Assembly: GCF_000802245.2 (NCBI RefSeq)
Contig: NZ_CP021080.1
Span: 1-64,000 of the forward strand
Length of the DNA: 64,000 bases
Source: Streptomyces pluripotens
GTDB lineage: Bacteria > Actinomycetota > Actinomycetes > Streptomycetales > Streptomycetaceae
Direction: 5' to 3'
Numbering within the stretch: the stretch's first letter is position 1; each line of letters starts with the position of its first letter. The position numbers and the translations under genes were made by a program. The notes beneath the pieces are model-generated. The model had not been told where the DNA came from. It ran no database searches and saw only the letters and a program-made list of their open reading frames with translations. Shown here in pieces: positions 1 to 8,600 of this stretch.

Positions 1-798
1 GTCTGCCTCGGTCCCGAACCGCCGTTCGTTGCAGGCTCCGCACTGGGTGGGAACCTGCGGGAGGCGCTGCGCGTGGTAGCCGCCCGACTGCCGTCGTCCC
101 CACGTCCGTGCCCGCCGCACGCTGGCCCGCTTCCCACGCGCATGGCGGGACCGCTCTTCCGGGGCAGCGAGCGAACCGTCCCGCACGCCCAGGCGGTCGC
201 CGCGGTGGAGGCGGCGCTCCCCGAGGACGCACTCGTCTTCGTGGACGCAGGCAACGCGGGGGCCAGTGCGGTCCATCTCCTCCCGGCACCACGTCACGGC
301 CGCTTCATAGTGGCGGTCGGTATGGGCGGGATGGGCTACACCTTCGGCGCCGGCATCGGCGCCGCACTCGCCACCGGCCGACGTACCTACGTCCTCGCCG
401 GCGACGGGGCCTTCTTCATGCACGGGATGGAAGTGCACACCGCCGTGGAATACGACGCGCCCGTGACGTTCGTGATCTTCAACAACAACGCCCACGCGAT
501 GTGCGTGCTGCGGGAGGAGTTCTTCCAGGGCGGCGTCCGCAACGACGACCTGTTCTTACGGACGGACCTCGCCGCCGGAGTGGCCGCGGCCTTCCCCTCC
601 CTGAAGGCCACGGGAGCCACGGACGGTGCGCAACTGCGCACGGCGTTGTTGCACAGCAGTACGGGCGGCGGTCCGGCATTCGTCGCAGTGGCCTGCGACC
701 CACGGGAGATCCCCCCGTTTCGCCCCTTCCAGTCCCACACCGAAACCAACGAGAGCAAGGAGGGTTCAGATGAGCGAGGAGTCGTCCAGGTTGGCTGA
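1..798 (+). CDS. TPP-dependent enzyme, C-terminal part (cut by left edge)
   Basis: The frame is open from base 1, so the N-terminal half lies outside the window; 265 residues are visible. It carries the C-terminal thiamine pyrophosphate-binding module of the acetolactate synthase/decarboxylase family: a glycine-rich GMGGMGYTFGAGIGAAL stretch, then GDGAFF and, about 28 residues later, NNNAHA, the GDG...NN signature that holds Mg-diphosphate. The exact reaction cannot be told from this half; acyloin-type carboligation or 2-oxoacid decarboxylation are the family possibilities. It overlaps the next gene by 29 bases and heads a rightward cluster with an SRPBCC protein, a KAS III-like enzyme and an aminotransferase, which suggests specialised metabolism. 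Family call good, substrate unknown. Confidence 0.8.
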   Translation, partial: VCLGPEPPFVAGSALGGNLREALRVVAARLPSSPRPCPPHAGPLPTRMAGPLFRGSERTVPHAQAVAAVEAALPEDALVFVDAGNAGASAVHLLPAPRHGRFIVAVGMGGMGYTFGAGIGAALATGRRTYVLAGDGAFFMHGMEVHTAVEYDAPVTFVIFNNNAHAMCVLREEFFQGGVRNDDLFLRTDLAAGVAAAFPSLKATGATDGAQLRTALLHSSTGGGPAFVAVACDPREIPPFRPFQSHTETNESKEGSDERGVVQVG

Positions 799-1423
799 CG
801 TCCCCGGTCTGGTCCGGATCGAGAACGCAGGCAAGGAGGAACTGACCGCCCACTGCATGGAACTCACCCACGCCGTGTACCCCCACGATCAGGTCTACGG
901 GCAGTACTGCACCATCCACGAATACGTCGACTGCCCTCCGGAACAGGCCTACGACTACCTGCGCCGGGGGCACCATCTGGAGGAGTGGACCTGTAGCCTG
1001 CGGGACTTCGCGCCCACCGGCACGCCCGGGCTGTGGGTCGGACACGACCGGTTGGAGGACGACACCAGGATCTACTGCAAGGTGGTCGCGAACCCCGAGG
1101 CCATGACCGTGGACTTCCACTGTTCCTGGGACCAGGGCGAGCACTTGTGGATGATCTACCTGATGCGTGTCGTCCCGGCTCAGCTGGTTCTCGACAAACC
1201 GGGTTCGGTGATCACCTGGACCAACTGCCGGCACCCCTACTACGACGACAACCCGCACCCCGGCTTGGCCCCCCGCCCGGACCGGCCCTGGGTGGGCGAC
1301 TACTGGGACCTGTTCTACGCAGGGCACACCGTGGAGATGCGCAACCTCAAGGCCATCCTGGAACACCGCCACCACAACGGTCTGGAGGTCGGTTCGGCTC
1401 CGGCGAGGGCGGTGGCACAGTGA
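770..1423 (+). CDS. SRPBCC-fold (START/cyclase-like) protein
   Basis: A 217-residue protein beginning MSEESSRLADVP. The ATG at 770 is chosen because AAGGAGGG lies just upstream; the frame is open further left but only over the TPP gene. Alternating hydrophobic strands, many Trp/Tyr residues and motifs such as EYVDCPPEQAYDYL and HHLEEWTCSLRDF resemble the SRPBCC ligand-binding fold used by polyketide aromatase/cyclases and coenzyme-binding proteins. No catalytic residue can be assigned. Its stop overlaps the start of the KAS III-like gene by 4 bases (GTGA), implying translational coupling and action on the same intermediate. Cyclase, ligand carrier or hydratase roles are all possible. Confidence 0.7.
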   Translation: MSEESSRLADVPGLVRIENAGKEELTAHCMELTHAVYPHDQVYGQYCTIHEYVDCPPEQAYDYLRRGHHLEEWTCSLRDFAPTGTPGLWVGHDRLEDDTRIYCKVVANPEAMTVDFHCSWDQGEHLWMIYLMRVVPAQLVLDKPGSVITWTNCRHPYYDDNPHPGLAPRPDRPWVGDYWDLFYAGHTVEMRNLKAILEHRHHNGLEVGSAPARAVAQ

Positions 1424-2439
1424 CCACGGTCAGCCTCACCGACGTCGCGAGCTACCTGCCCGGCGAGCCGGTCCCCGCCGAGTTCTACACGGACTTCCCG
1501 GGAGCCGAGGACAAGCTCCGCAACCACCCCATGTTCCGCGTCCCGCCGTTACGACACCACGTGGCCAGGGACGAGACCAACGCGGACATGGTCGAGCGCG
1601 CCGTACAACCCCTGATCGACCGGCACGGCGGGGAAGAGATCCGCGGCGTCGATGTGCTGTTGGTGCACAGCCAGTTGCCGGACCTACCGTTCGTGGGTGC
1701 GGGAACCGAGGTGGCACGCCGGCTGGGCCTCAACCCGGAGTGGCTCATCGACGTGGCCAACGCGGGCTGCGCGTCCTTCGTGTACATGCTGAAGTTGGCC
1801 CGGCAGATCCTCACCTCCACCGATGCGAAGACCGCGCTGATATGCAACGCGCAAAGCGCCGCCGGACAATGGTTCACCCAATCCGAGGTGCGCAAACTCG
1901 CCCAGGCGGCGATCCCGGGCGACGGGTGCGGTGTGGGGTACGTGACGACGTCGGCCCACTCACCGGTACTCGACGTGGAGACCCGGCACATCGGCGCGTA
2001 CGCCGGTGACATGACCGTGGCGGTCGACGACGGTCGCAAGTACTGGGAGCCGGGAGACTCCCAGCTCCGGATCGGGTTCACCGACGCCAGCGTCGCCAAA
2101 GTGCTGGCACGCGGGAACCGTCTCGTCCCCGAGGTGGTCACGGAGCTGTGCCGACGGATCGGCGTGGCGAGCACCGACATCGACGCCCTCATCACCAACC
2201 AGCCCAACCGCACCTTTCTGCGCAACTGGCGAGAGGCGCTGCAACTGCCTGCCGAACGGCACCTGCACACGTTCGACGCCTACGGGAACCTGTTCGGAGC
2301 GGCGATCCCGGTCACCTTGGACAGCGCGGTCAGTTCCCGGCAGGTGAAGGACGGCGACCTGCTGGTACTCGGGGGATTCGCCCACGCGGGCGACTTCGCC
2401 GGTGCCGTCGCCGTCCGCTGGCACGGCGGACGGGACTGA
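1420..2439 (+). CDS. 3-oxoacyl-ACP synthase III (FabH)-like enzyme, altered triad
   Basis: A 339-residue thiolase-fold protein. The GTG at 1420 overlaps the preceding stop. The nucleophile motif NAGCASF places Cys117 where FabH has its acyl-accepting Cys, and YGNLFGAAIP supplies the Asn (about 290). The motif that is HQAN in FabH reads TNQPN, so the catalytic His is replaced by Asn260. FabH uses this His to decarboxylate malonyl-ACP; KAS III relatives with altered triads (for example DpsC) are known starter-unit selecting enzymes or acyltransferases. Acyl transfer or a non-decarboxylative condensation is therefore more likely than fatty acid initiation. Three bases separate it from the aminotransferase. 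Confidence 0.83.
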   Translation: MTTVSLTDVASYLPGEPVPAEFYTDFPGAEDKLRNHPMFRVPPLRHHVARDETNADMVERAVQPLIDRHGGEEIRGVDVLLVHSQLPDLPFVGAGTEVARRLGLNPEWLIDVANAGCASFVYMLKLARQILTSTDAKTALICNAQSAAGQWFTQSEVRKLAQAAIPGDGCGVGYVTTSAHSPVLDVETRHIGAYAGDMTVAVDDGRKYWEPGDSQLRIGFTDASVAKVLARGNRLVPEVVTELCRRIGVASTDIDALITNQPNRTFLRNWREALQLPAERHLHTFDAYGNLFGAAIPVTLDSAVSSRQVKDGDLLVLGGFAHAGDFAGAVAVRWHGGRD

Positions 2440-2442
2440 CCC

Positions 2443-3462
2443 ATGGACCTGCCCGTGCTGCACCAACTTGCCCTGAACGAAAGCCCGTATCCCCCACTGC
2501 CCTCGGTGCGCGAGGCGATGCATCGGGCTGTCGCGCAGGCCCACCGCTACCCGCAGTTCCACCCAGACGACCTCACCGAGCGGATCGCCTCGTGGTGCCA
2601 GGTGACGCCCGACCGCGTCGCGGTCGGCAGTGGATCGGTCGGCGTGGCCCTGCAGTTGCTCCATGCTGTGGTCCAGCCCGGCGACGCAGTGGTCTACGCC
2701 TGGCGTACGTTCGACGCCTACCCGCTCCTGGCCGCCATGGCCAGAGCTCACCCCGTGCCCGTACCCCTGTCGCCGGACGGGCACCAGGATCTGAGTGCCC
2801 TGCTCGCGGCGCTCGACCACCGCACCCGCGTCGTGGTGTTGTGCAATCCACACAACCCCACTGGAAGCCTGATCACCGCGGACGCGCTGTCGGCGTTCCT
2901 GCGTCATGTGCCCCGGCACGTCACCGTACTCCTCGATGAGGCGTACATGGAGTTCGCCCGCGACCCCGACCTGCCGGACACGCTCGCACTCCTGGACGCC
3001 TACCCCAACCTGCTGGTCCTGCGCACCTTCTCCAAGGCCTACGGCCTCGCCGCGCTGCGGGTCGGCTACGGTCTCGGCGCCTGTGACCTGGTGGAGCAGA
3101 TCCGTCGGCAACAACTGCCCTTCGGTATCAACGCGGTGGCGACGGCGGCGGTGAAGGCTTCGCTGCGGGCCGGAAGCGAACTGCGCCTGCGCGTGGACAG
3201 CGTCGTCGCCGAACGCGAACGGCTCCGGCGTGAACTGCTCTCCCTCGGTTGGCGCGTACGCCCCAGCCAGACCAATTCCGTCTGGCTCGCCGCGCCCGAC
3301 CCGGTCGACGAGGGTTCCGTAGCGCTCACCGACGCCGGTGTCCAGGCGCGCCACTACCCCGGCGAGGGAATCCGGCTCACCGTCGGCGACCGGAACGCCA
3401 ACGACACGGTGCTGGCCGCGCTGGCGGGAGCGCGCGGGCACCGGTGTGCCTCACGGAGGTGA
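2443..3462 (+). CDS. Class I/II PLP aminotransferase, HisC/CobD-like
   Basis: A 339-residue fold-type I PLP enzyme resembling histidinol-phosphate aminotransferases and threonine-phosphate decarboxylases. Visible landmarks are the N-terminal LNESPYPP (HisC: LNENP), the CNPHNPTG motif, LLDEAYMEF, and RTFSKAYGLAALRVGYG, in which the Lys is the Schiff-base residue. It is slightly short for HisC (about 360). Because it is the last gene of the TPP/SRPBCC/KAS III cluster, and not in a his operon, it probably aminates a ketone intermediate of a specialised metabolite. Its stop codon lies inside a strong hairpin that ends the cluster. Confidence 0.82.
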   Translation: MDLPVLHQLALNESPYPPLPSVREAMHRAVAQAHRYPQFHPDDLTERIASWCQVTPDRVAVGSGSVGVALQLLHAVVQPGDAVVYAWRTFDAYPLLAAMARAHPVPVPLSPDGHQDLSALLAALDHRTRVVVLCNPHNPTGSLITADALSAFLRHVPRHVTVLLDEAYMEFARDPDLPDTLALLDAYPNLLVLRTFSKAYGLAALRVGYGLGACDLVEQIRRQQLPFGINAVATAAVKASLRAGSELRLRVDSVVAERERLRRELLSLGWRVRPSQTNSVWLAAPDPVDEGSVALTDAGVQARHYPGEGIRLTVGDRNANDTVLAALAGARGHRCASRR

Positions 3463-3470
3463 GGCACACC
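3443..3470 (+). terminator. Terminator of the biosynthetic cluster
   Basis: Perfect 12-bp inverted repeat GGTGTGCCTCAC / GTGAGGCACACC with a GGAG loop; it overlaps the last codons of the aminotransferase. No T-run follows, which is usual in actinobacteria. Confidence 0.8.
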
Positions 3471-3764
3471 CCGGCGGCCGGACGGCGGGCAGACCACCGG
3501 GGCCGCGCTGGCCGCGCCTGAGGGGACAAGGGCCCGCGCGACCAGCGGGCCGAGAACAACCGTGCTCTGTGCCAGGCCCTTTGGGTGCGCGGTACACACT
3601 TGGCGCGCAAGGCGGACGTGGCTTACCTTCGCTGTGAACCACACAGGTGGACAACACAGCGGACATGCTGGTCGCAGGGTTCTTCAGGAGGCGCGCGCCC
3701 GCACCGCCGCCTCCTGATCAGCCGCTGTCACCGATGCCCCTCGCCTCGCCCGGAAGGAAGCGGC

Positions 3765-5006
3765 ATGAAGCCCGCTGGCACCCAGCCGCCGGCTCCCGGC
3801 ACACCCGCGCGGACTCCGTCCCCCGCCCTGACGGCGTGGCGGTTCGTGATGGTCTTCGGTGTGGTCAGCCTGCTGATGGACTTCGTCTACGAAGGCGCCC
3901 GCTCCGTCACCGGGCCACTGCTCGCCCACCTCGGCGCCTCCGCGGCCGTGGTCGGAATCGTCACCGGAGCCGGTGAGGCCGCCGCGCTCGGACTACGGCT
4001 GGTCTCCGGTCCGCTGGCCGACCGCTCCGGGCGCTTCTGGGCGTGGACGGTCGCCGGATACGCACTGACCGCCGCCGCCGTGCCCCTGCTCGGCCTGGCC
4101 GGCGCCCTGTGGGCGGCCTGCACGCTGGTGGTCACCGAACGGGTGGGCAAGGCGGTGCGTTCCCCCGCCAAGGACACCCTGCTCTCCCACGCCACCGCCG
4201 CCACCGGACGCGGTCGCGGCTTCGCCGTGCACGAGGCGATGGATCAGATCGGCGCCCTGCTCGGCCCACTCACCGTGGCGGGCGTCCTCGCCCTGACCGG
4301 CGACGACTACGCCCCGGCGCTCGGCGTACTGGCCCTGCCCGGAGTCGCCGCCCTCGCCCTGCTGCTGCGGCTGCGCGCCAAGGTGGTCGACCCCGCCGCG
4401 TACGAGACCACCGCCGGCGAACCCACCGGCAAGGGCTCAGGCCCCGGGCAAACCGGTCGTCCCCGGCTGCCCCGTGCCTTCTGGGTGTACGCGGCCTTCA
4501 CCGCCGCCACCCTGCTCGGCTTCGCCACCTTCGGAGTGCTCTCCTACCACCTGGTCGCCCGCCACCTCATCCCCACCGCCACCGTGCCCGTGCTGTACGC
4601 CGCCGCGATGGCCGCCGACGCCCTCGCCGCCCTGGCCACCGGCTGGCTCTACGATCACCTCGGCGCCCGCGTCCTCGTCGTCCTGCCGGTGCTGTCCGCT
4701 GCCGTTCCGCTGCTGGCGTTCACCGACACCGTGTGGATCGTCGTCCTCGGCGCGCTCGTCTGGGGCGCCGCGGTCGGCGTGCAGGAATCCACTCTGCGGG
4801 CCACCGTCGCCGACCTGGTTCCCATGGGCCGCCGGGCCACCGCCTACGGCATCTTCGCCGGCATCATGGGCGCCGCCGCGATGGCGGGCGGCGCCCTGAC
4901 CGGAATCCTCTACGACGTCTCGATTCCCACCCTGATCACGGTGGTGGTCACCGTCCAGGCCGCCTCCCTGGTCCTGTTGTGGGCCACCCGGGCACAGCGG
5001 GCTTAA
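3765..5006 (+). CDS. MFS permease
   Basis: A 413-residue membrane protein with about 12 hydrophobic segments in two halves separated by a Pro/Gly-rich cytoplasmic loop (about residues 200-225). The ATG at 3765 follows GGAAGGAAG. The first half contains GPLADRSGRFWAW, a form of the MFS loop 2-3 motif (GxLaDrxGrr), and the second half GWLYDHLGARVLV, its pseudo-repeat, as expected for a drug:proton or metabolite exporter. It stands 300 bases after the biosynthetic cluster terminator on the same strand and could export its product, but no shared transcript is implied. Substrate unknown. Confidence 0.82.
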   Translation: MKPAGTQPPAPGTPARTPSPALTAWRFVMVFGVVSLLMDFVYEGARSVTGPLLAHLGASAAVVGIVTGAGEAAALGLRLVSGPLADRSGRFWAWTVAGYALTAAAVPLLGLAGALWAACTLVVTERVGKAVRSPAKDTLLSHATAATGRGRGFAVHEAMDQIGALLGPLTVAGVLALTGDDYAPALGVLALPGVAALALLLRLRAKVVDPAAYETTAGEPTGKGSGPGQTGRPRLPRAFWVYAAFTAATLLGFATFGVLSYHLVARHLIPTATVPVLYAAAMAADALAALATGWLYDHLGARVLVVLPVLSAAVPLLAFTDTVWIVVLGALVWGAAVGVQESTLRATVADLVPMGRRATAYGIFAGIMGAAAMAGGALTGILYDVSIPTLITVVVTVQAASLVLLWATRAQRA

Positions 5007-5308
5007 CGCGCCGCGGCCCCCTGCCGCAGACACCGCGGTGAGCACCACCGCGGGCGACCGGGCGACCGCACCTCGCCACGGCGGCGCCGACGGTCAGAGC
5101 TCGCAAAGGCCGAGCTGACCACCGAAGCGGCGCTGCGCGCGCGAAGCACACAGCGCCAGGACCCGCGCCTGGAGGGGGCGCCGACCGCCCTCTGCGGCAT
5201 CAACGGTGATCCGCAGCGCTGCACCATCGCGACGGCGTACTGCACTCCCTCAAGATTCCGGTGGAGCAGGGCAGCAGCCGGCGGCCTACGAACTCGTTCC
5301 GCTCGCGG
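5007..5308. other. Intergenic stretch without a supported gene
   Basis: About 300 bases between the MFS gene and a small leftward ORF. Frames here are Arg-rich shadows with no start/SD combination or recognisable domain. A CACCGCGGTG palindrome occurs near 5031. Nothing else is seen. Confidence 0.5.
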
Positions 5309-5491
5309 TCACCTACCGCCGACTCCGCCTATGGGGAGTTGCGGCGCCGTCGGGATGTAGTGGTGGGCGAGACCTGCGTCCCGGTTGTGGTGGTTGCGGT
5401 GCGCTTCGGCGTGGCTGTACTTCTCGACGCGTCGGCGGCCGGAGACCACGTCCCGGAGGAGAGCCGCGGCTCGGGTGAGAGAGATCTGCAT
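5309..5491 (-). CDS. Small hypothetical protein (60 aa)
   Basis: A 60-residue frame beginning MQISLTRAAALLRDVVSGRRRVEKYSH is written as MQISLTRAAALL, a basic DVVSGRRRVEKYSH segment and a His/Asn-rich middle. Third codon positions are strongly G/C and GGGGGAA precedes the ATG at a plausible distance, so it may be translated. No family is recognised. It is transcribed leftward just downstream of, but separated by a terminator from, the liv/hydrolase operon. It may be a real orphan peptide or chance; moderate to low certainty. Confidence 0.35.
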   Translation of the reverse strand: MQISLTRAAALLRDVVSGRRRVEKYSHAEAHRNHHNRDAGLAHHYIPTAPQLPIGGVGGR

Positions 5492-5597
5492 GTGTGTTCC
5501 CCCTGGTGCACTTGTTCCTGCCCTCCAGTGTGCGGCTGCCACCCGGGGGATACACATGGATTGAGCGGAATTTGAGCTTGGTCTGGGACGATGCCGT

Positions 5598-5624
5598 TGT
5601 CGGGGATTGCGGGAATCCCCGACA
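5598..5624 (-). terminator. Terminator of the liv-hydrolase operon
   Basis: Perfect 11-bp inverted repeat TGTCGGGGATT / AATCCCCGACA with a 5-nt loop, 9 bases downstream of the hydrolase stop on the minus strand. Confidence 0.75.
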
Positions 5625-5632
5625 GCGACGAC

Positions 5633-6586
5633 TCAGTTCCCGGCCGGTACGACGCCTGCCGCGGCCAGCAGGTGGTGTGCCACGACCCGGGCGCCGTCGT
5701 CCCCTGCGACGATCGTGTAGTGGTTGGTTCCGGGTACAAAACGTGGCTGGACCCGCTCGTGGTTGAGGCCGGCTGCGCAGAGTCTCTGCTCGTCGTACAG
5801 GCCCTGCGGCTCGTCCATCAGGCCGCGCTCCGCCCACAGGAGTACGGCCGGCAGGGGCAGCCGGTGCACGGCGCCCGCCACCACCTCGCCGAGCTGGTCG
5901 GCACCGTCGGCCCGGACCGCTTCGATCCGGCACGAGGAGTGCAGCTCCGGCTCCTGCCCCACCAAGTCGCGCTGTATGTAGGCGTCCACCCACGGCGACC
6001 AGGCACCGGCGAAGGCCGGGTGCTGTCGCCAGAAGGCACGGTAGGCGTCCCGGTCGGGAAAAGTCATCGACAGACGGCGCATGGCCGGCCCGAGCACAGC
6101 ACTGATCAGTTCGTCGGGCTCCAGGTGGGTCGGGACGGGAAAGGCCACGCCCCCGTCGACCAGCAGCAAGGCGGAGAGCAAGTCCGGGTGGCGCACGGCG
6201 GTCAGGGCAGCGGCGAAGGCACCCATGGAGTGGCCGGTCAGCACCACCCGACCGAGATCCAGCGCGTCCGCCAGGGCACCCATGTCGTCGGCGTGCGCTG
6301 CGACGCCGTACGGACCGGGGAGGTGCCCGCTGCGGCCCCGGCCGCGCAGGTCGGGCGCCACCAGGGTGACCCGGCCGGCCAGGTGGTGGGCGACCCGGGC
6401 CCAAGCCAGGCCGTTGGCGGTGATGCCGTGCAGTGCCAGCACCACCGGTGCGTCCGGGGCCACGGCCGGCCAGCGCAGCACGGCCAGTTCCCCGCCGGGC
6501 ACCACAACCCTGAGTTCCTCGTGCGCAGGCGCGTCCGTGCTGTCCTGACGGTCCGTCGTGTGATCGTTCTGCGAGGTACGGCTCAT
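5633..6586 (-). CDS. Alpha/beta hydrolase
   Basis: A 317-residue alpha/beta-hydrolase fold enzyme. The oxyanion motif LHGITAN lies near residue 53, the nucleophile elbow GHSMGAF has Ser120, PDLRGRGRSG is typical of the family, and the C-terminal GTNHYTI supplies the catalytic His. It has an ester/amide/C-C hydrolase-type architecture with no signal peptide, so it acts in the cytoplasm. Its ATG overlaps the LivM stop (ATGA), which makes it the last gene of the branched-chain-type ABC operon. Cleavage of the imported substrate is a reasonable inference; the substrate is not identifiable from sequence. Confidence 0.85.
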   Translation of the reverse strand: MSRTSQNDHTTDRQDSTDAPAHEELRVVVPGGELAVLRWPAVAPDAPVVLALHGITANGLAWARVAHHLAGRVTLVAPDLRGRGRSGHLPGPYGVAAHADDMGALADALDLGRVVLTGHSMGAFAAALTAVRHPDLLSALLLVDGGVAFPVPTHLEPDELISAVLGPAMRRLSMTFPDRDAYRAFWRQHPAFAGAWSPWVDAYIQRDLVGQEPELHSSCRIEAVRADGADQLGEVVAGAVHRLPLPAVLLWAERGLMDEPQGLYDEQRLCAAGLNHERVQPRFVPGTNHYTIVAGDDGARVVAHHLLAAAGVVPAGN

Positions 6587-7716
6587 GGCTGGAGGGCCTC
6601 CTTGCGGTCAGTGGTGGGGCGGGAGGTGCGCAGGGCACGCAGCCGTGCCGGCATGCGTGCCACGCCGCCGGGCAGCAGGTAGATCACCGCGACGAACAGC
6701 GCGCCGAGCAGGAACAGCGGCTGGGAGAGCGGCACCCGCACCGCAGCGGGCAGGCCGGCGACCACTCCGGAACCGGCGAAGTCGCCGAGACGGTGGTCGG
6801 CCCAGGTGTAGAGGATGCCGCCGGCCATGGGTCCCCAGCGGGTGCCGGAGCCGCCCAACACCACCATCACCAGCAAGGACAGGGTGAAGTCGGAGGTGGT
6901 GGTCTGCGGGGTGGCGCCACCGGTCAGCAGAAGGTGGACCGTGCCGCCGAGCGCGGCCAGGAAGCCGGCGAGGACGAAGGCGATCAGTTTGAAGCCGTAC
7001 GGGCGCAGCCCCAGCACTTCGACCCGGCGTTCGTTCTCCTTGATGCCCTCCCAGACCCGGCCGACGGGCGAGCGGACCGCCCAGTGGACGGCGACCAGCA
7101 CGACGCCCAGGTAGGCCAGGGCGATCCAGTACAGGTTGGCGGTGTGTCCGATGCCGACCAGCCAGGAGGGCAGCTGGTCGGCGGGAACGGCCTTGCCCTC
7201 CTCGCCGCCGGTGATGCCGCCCGGGTCACGCTGCACCAGGATCGACCCGGCCTGCGCGAAGGCGAGGGTCACCATGGAGAAGCCGATGCCGCTCACCCGC
7301 AGGCTGACCGCGCCGAGCAGGATGGACAGCAGCAGCCCGGCGAGCAGACCGAGCAGTGCGCAGACGCCGAGCGACTGCCCCGTGCGCAGCAGGACGGTGT
7401 TGGTGACGTAGGCGCCGGCGGCGAAGTAGAGCGCATGGCCGAACGACAACAGGCCGGTACGGCCGAGCAGCAGGTCATAGCCGGTGGCCAGGCCGCCGAA
7501 GAGCAGGCAGAGGGCGAGCAGTTGGAGGTTTCCGGGGCTGCCGATGGGACCGTCCAGCAGGCCTGGCAGGGGCAGCGCGCTAAACGGGGCCGTGCACAGT
7601 GCCACCAGGAGCAGGGCCGGCCACCAGCGGCTGGCTCGACGCAGCCGCCGGGCGCGGGTGGTGAGGGGGGAGTCCGCCGCGCGGGCTCCCCCGCGCGGCT
7701 GGGTGACGGTGGTCAT
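6583..7716 (-). CDS. livM: ABC transporter permease, LivM family
   Basis: A 377-residue polytopic membrane protein of the branched-chain amino acid/urea/amide permease family. The ATG at 7716 overlaps the LivH stop by 4 bases. It has about ten hydrophobic segments and the family motif GRTGLLSFGHALYFAAGAY in the N-terminal third, an EAA-like loop SPVGRVWEGIKENERRVEVLG, and a C-terminal VVLGGSGTRWGPMAGG. With LivH it would form the transmembrane pore of a type I importer. LivM homologues also serve urea and aromatic compound uptake, so the ligand is not certain. Confidence 0.86.
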   Translation of the reverse strand: MTTVTQPRGGARAADSPLTTRARRLRRASRWWPALLLVALCTAPFSALPLPGLLDGPIGSPGNLQLLALCLLFGGLATGYDLLLGRTGLLSFGHALYFAAGAYVTNTVLLRTGQSLGVCALLGLLAGLLLSILLGAVSLRVSGIGFSMVTLAFAQAGSILVQRDPGGITGGEEGKAVPADQLPSWLVGIGHTANLYWIALAYLGVVLVAVHWAVRSPVGRVWEGIKENERRVEVLGLRPYGFKLIAFVLAGFLAALGGTVHLLLTGGATPQTTTSDFTLSLLVMVVLGGSGTRWGPMAGGILYTWADHRLGDFAGSGVVAGLPAAVRVPLSQPLFLLGALFVAVIYLLPGGVARMPARLRALRTSRPTTDRKEALQP

Positions 7717-8600
7717 GTGGGTCTCCCGGTGAGGCCACGCGGCCGGACCAGCAGCAAAGCCGCGAGCAGGACGACGACGGCGAGATCGCCGAGTCCGGTG
7801 GTGGTGTAGTAGTTGGCGAACTGCTGGACGAGACCCACAGCGGCTGCGGCCAGCGCGGCGCCGGTGAGCGAGCCCATGCCTCCCGTGACGACGACCACGA
7901 AGGCGAAAATCAGCAGTGAGGTGCCCTGTCGGGGGTCGACGGAGCCGAAGTAGAGGCCGCCGATCGCGCCGCCGAGGGCCGCTGCGGCTCCGCCGAGGGC
8001 GAAGACCAGGGTGAACGCCCTGCGTACATCGATACCGAGCGCGGTGACCATGGCCCGGTCCTCGACACCCGCGCGGACGACCAGTCCGTACCGGGTGCGG
8101 CTGAGGAATGCCCTCAGTGCGGCGAACACCACCAGCGCGGCAGCAATCAGCACCAAGCGGTTGAACGGCACTTCGGCGCCCAGCAGGTCGAAGACACCGG
8201 ACAGCGCCCTGGGACCGGGGAAGGGCCGGGCGTCGGCGCCCCAGATCGCGGACAGCAGCGCCGGGACGGCCAGGCCCACGCCGACCGTGGCGAGGATCTG
8301 ATCTCGGGGGCGGGCGTACAGCGGGCGGATGACGGCCAGTTCGAGCAGCACCGCGGCCATCGTGCCGACGGCGGTGCCGAAGACGACCGCGAGGGCGAAG
8401 CCCGCGCCGCCGGGGCCGGCACCGGGCAGCCGGCCGGAGGCGGCCCACCAGGTGGCGTACGCGCCGATGGACATGAGGGCGCCGTGGGCGAAGTTGAGCA
8501 CGTCCATCAGGCCGAAGATCAGCGACAGGCCCGAGGCCACCAGGAAGTACAGCGCGCCCAGGCCGAGCCCAGTGAGGGTGAGCAGCACGACGGTGGACAT
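7713..8600 (-). CDS. livH: ABC transporter permease, LivH family
   Basis: A 295-residue integral membrane permease. Hallmarks include GLSLIFGLMDVLNFAHGALMS near residue 25 (shown in part: the LivH signature NFAHG), RARDQILAT-like cytoplasmic loop (RPRDQILATVGVG), and GMGSLTGAALAAAAVGL near the end. About eight transmembrane helices are apparent. It shares one base with the upstream LivF gene and four with LivM, so the five transporter genes and the hydrolase are probably one transcript. Confidence 0.87.
   Translation of the reverse strand: MSTVVLLTLTGLGLGALYFLVASGLSLIFGLMDVLNFAHGALMSIGAYATWWAASGRLPGAGPGGAGFALAVVFGTAVGTMAAVLLELAVIRPLYARPRDQILATVGVGLAVPALLSAIWGADARPFPGPRALSGVFDLLGAEVPFNRLVLIAAALVVFAALRAFLSRTRYGLVVRAGVEDRAMVTALGIDVRRAFTLVFALGGAAAALGGAIGGLYFGSVDPRQGTSLLIFAFVVVVTGGMGSLTGAALAAAAVGLVQQFANYYTTTGLGDLAVVVLLAALLLVRPRGLTGRPT

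Noticed and set aside
1960..3441. Long minus-strand open frame opposite the KAS III and aminotransferase genes
   Set aside because: Arg/Gly/Val-rich shadow of high-GC coding DNA; no domain or ribosome-binding site, and the plus-strand genes are clear.
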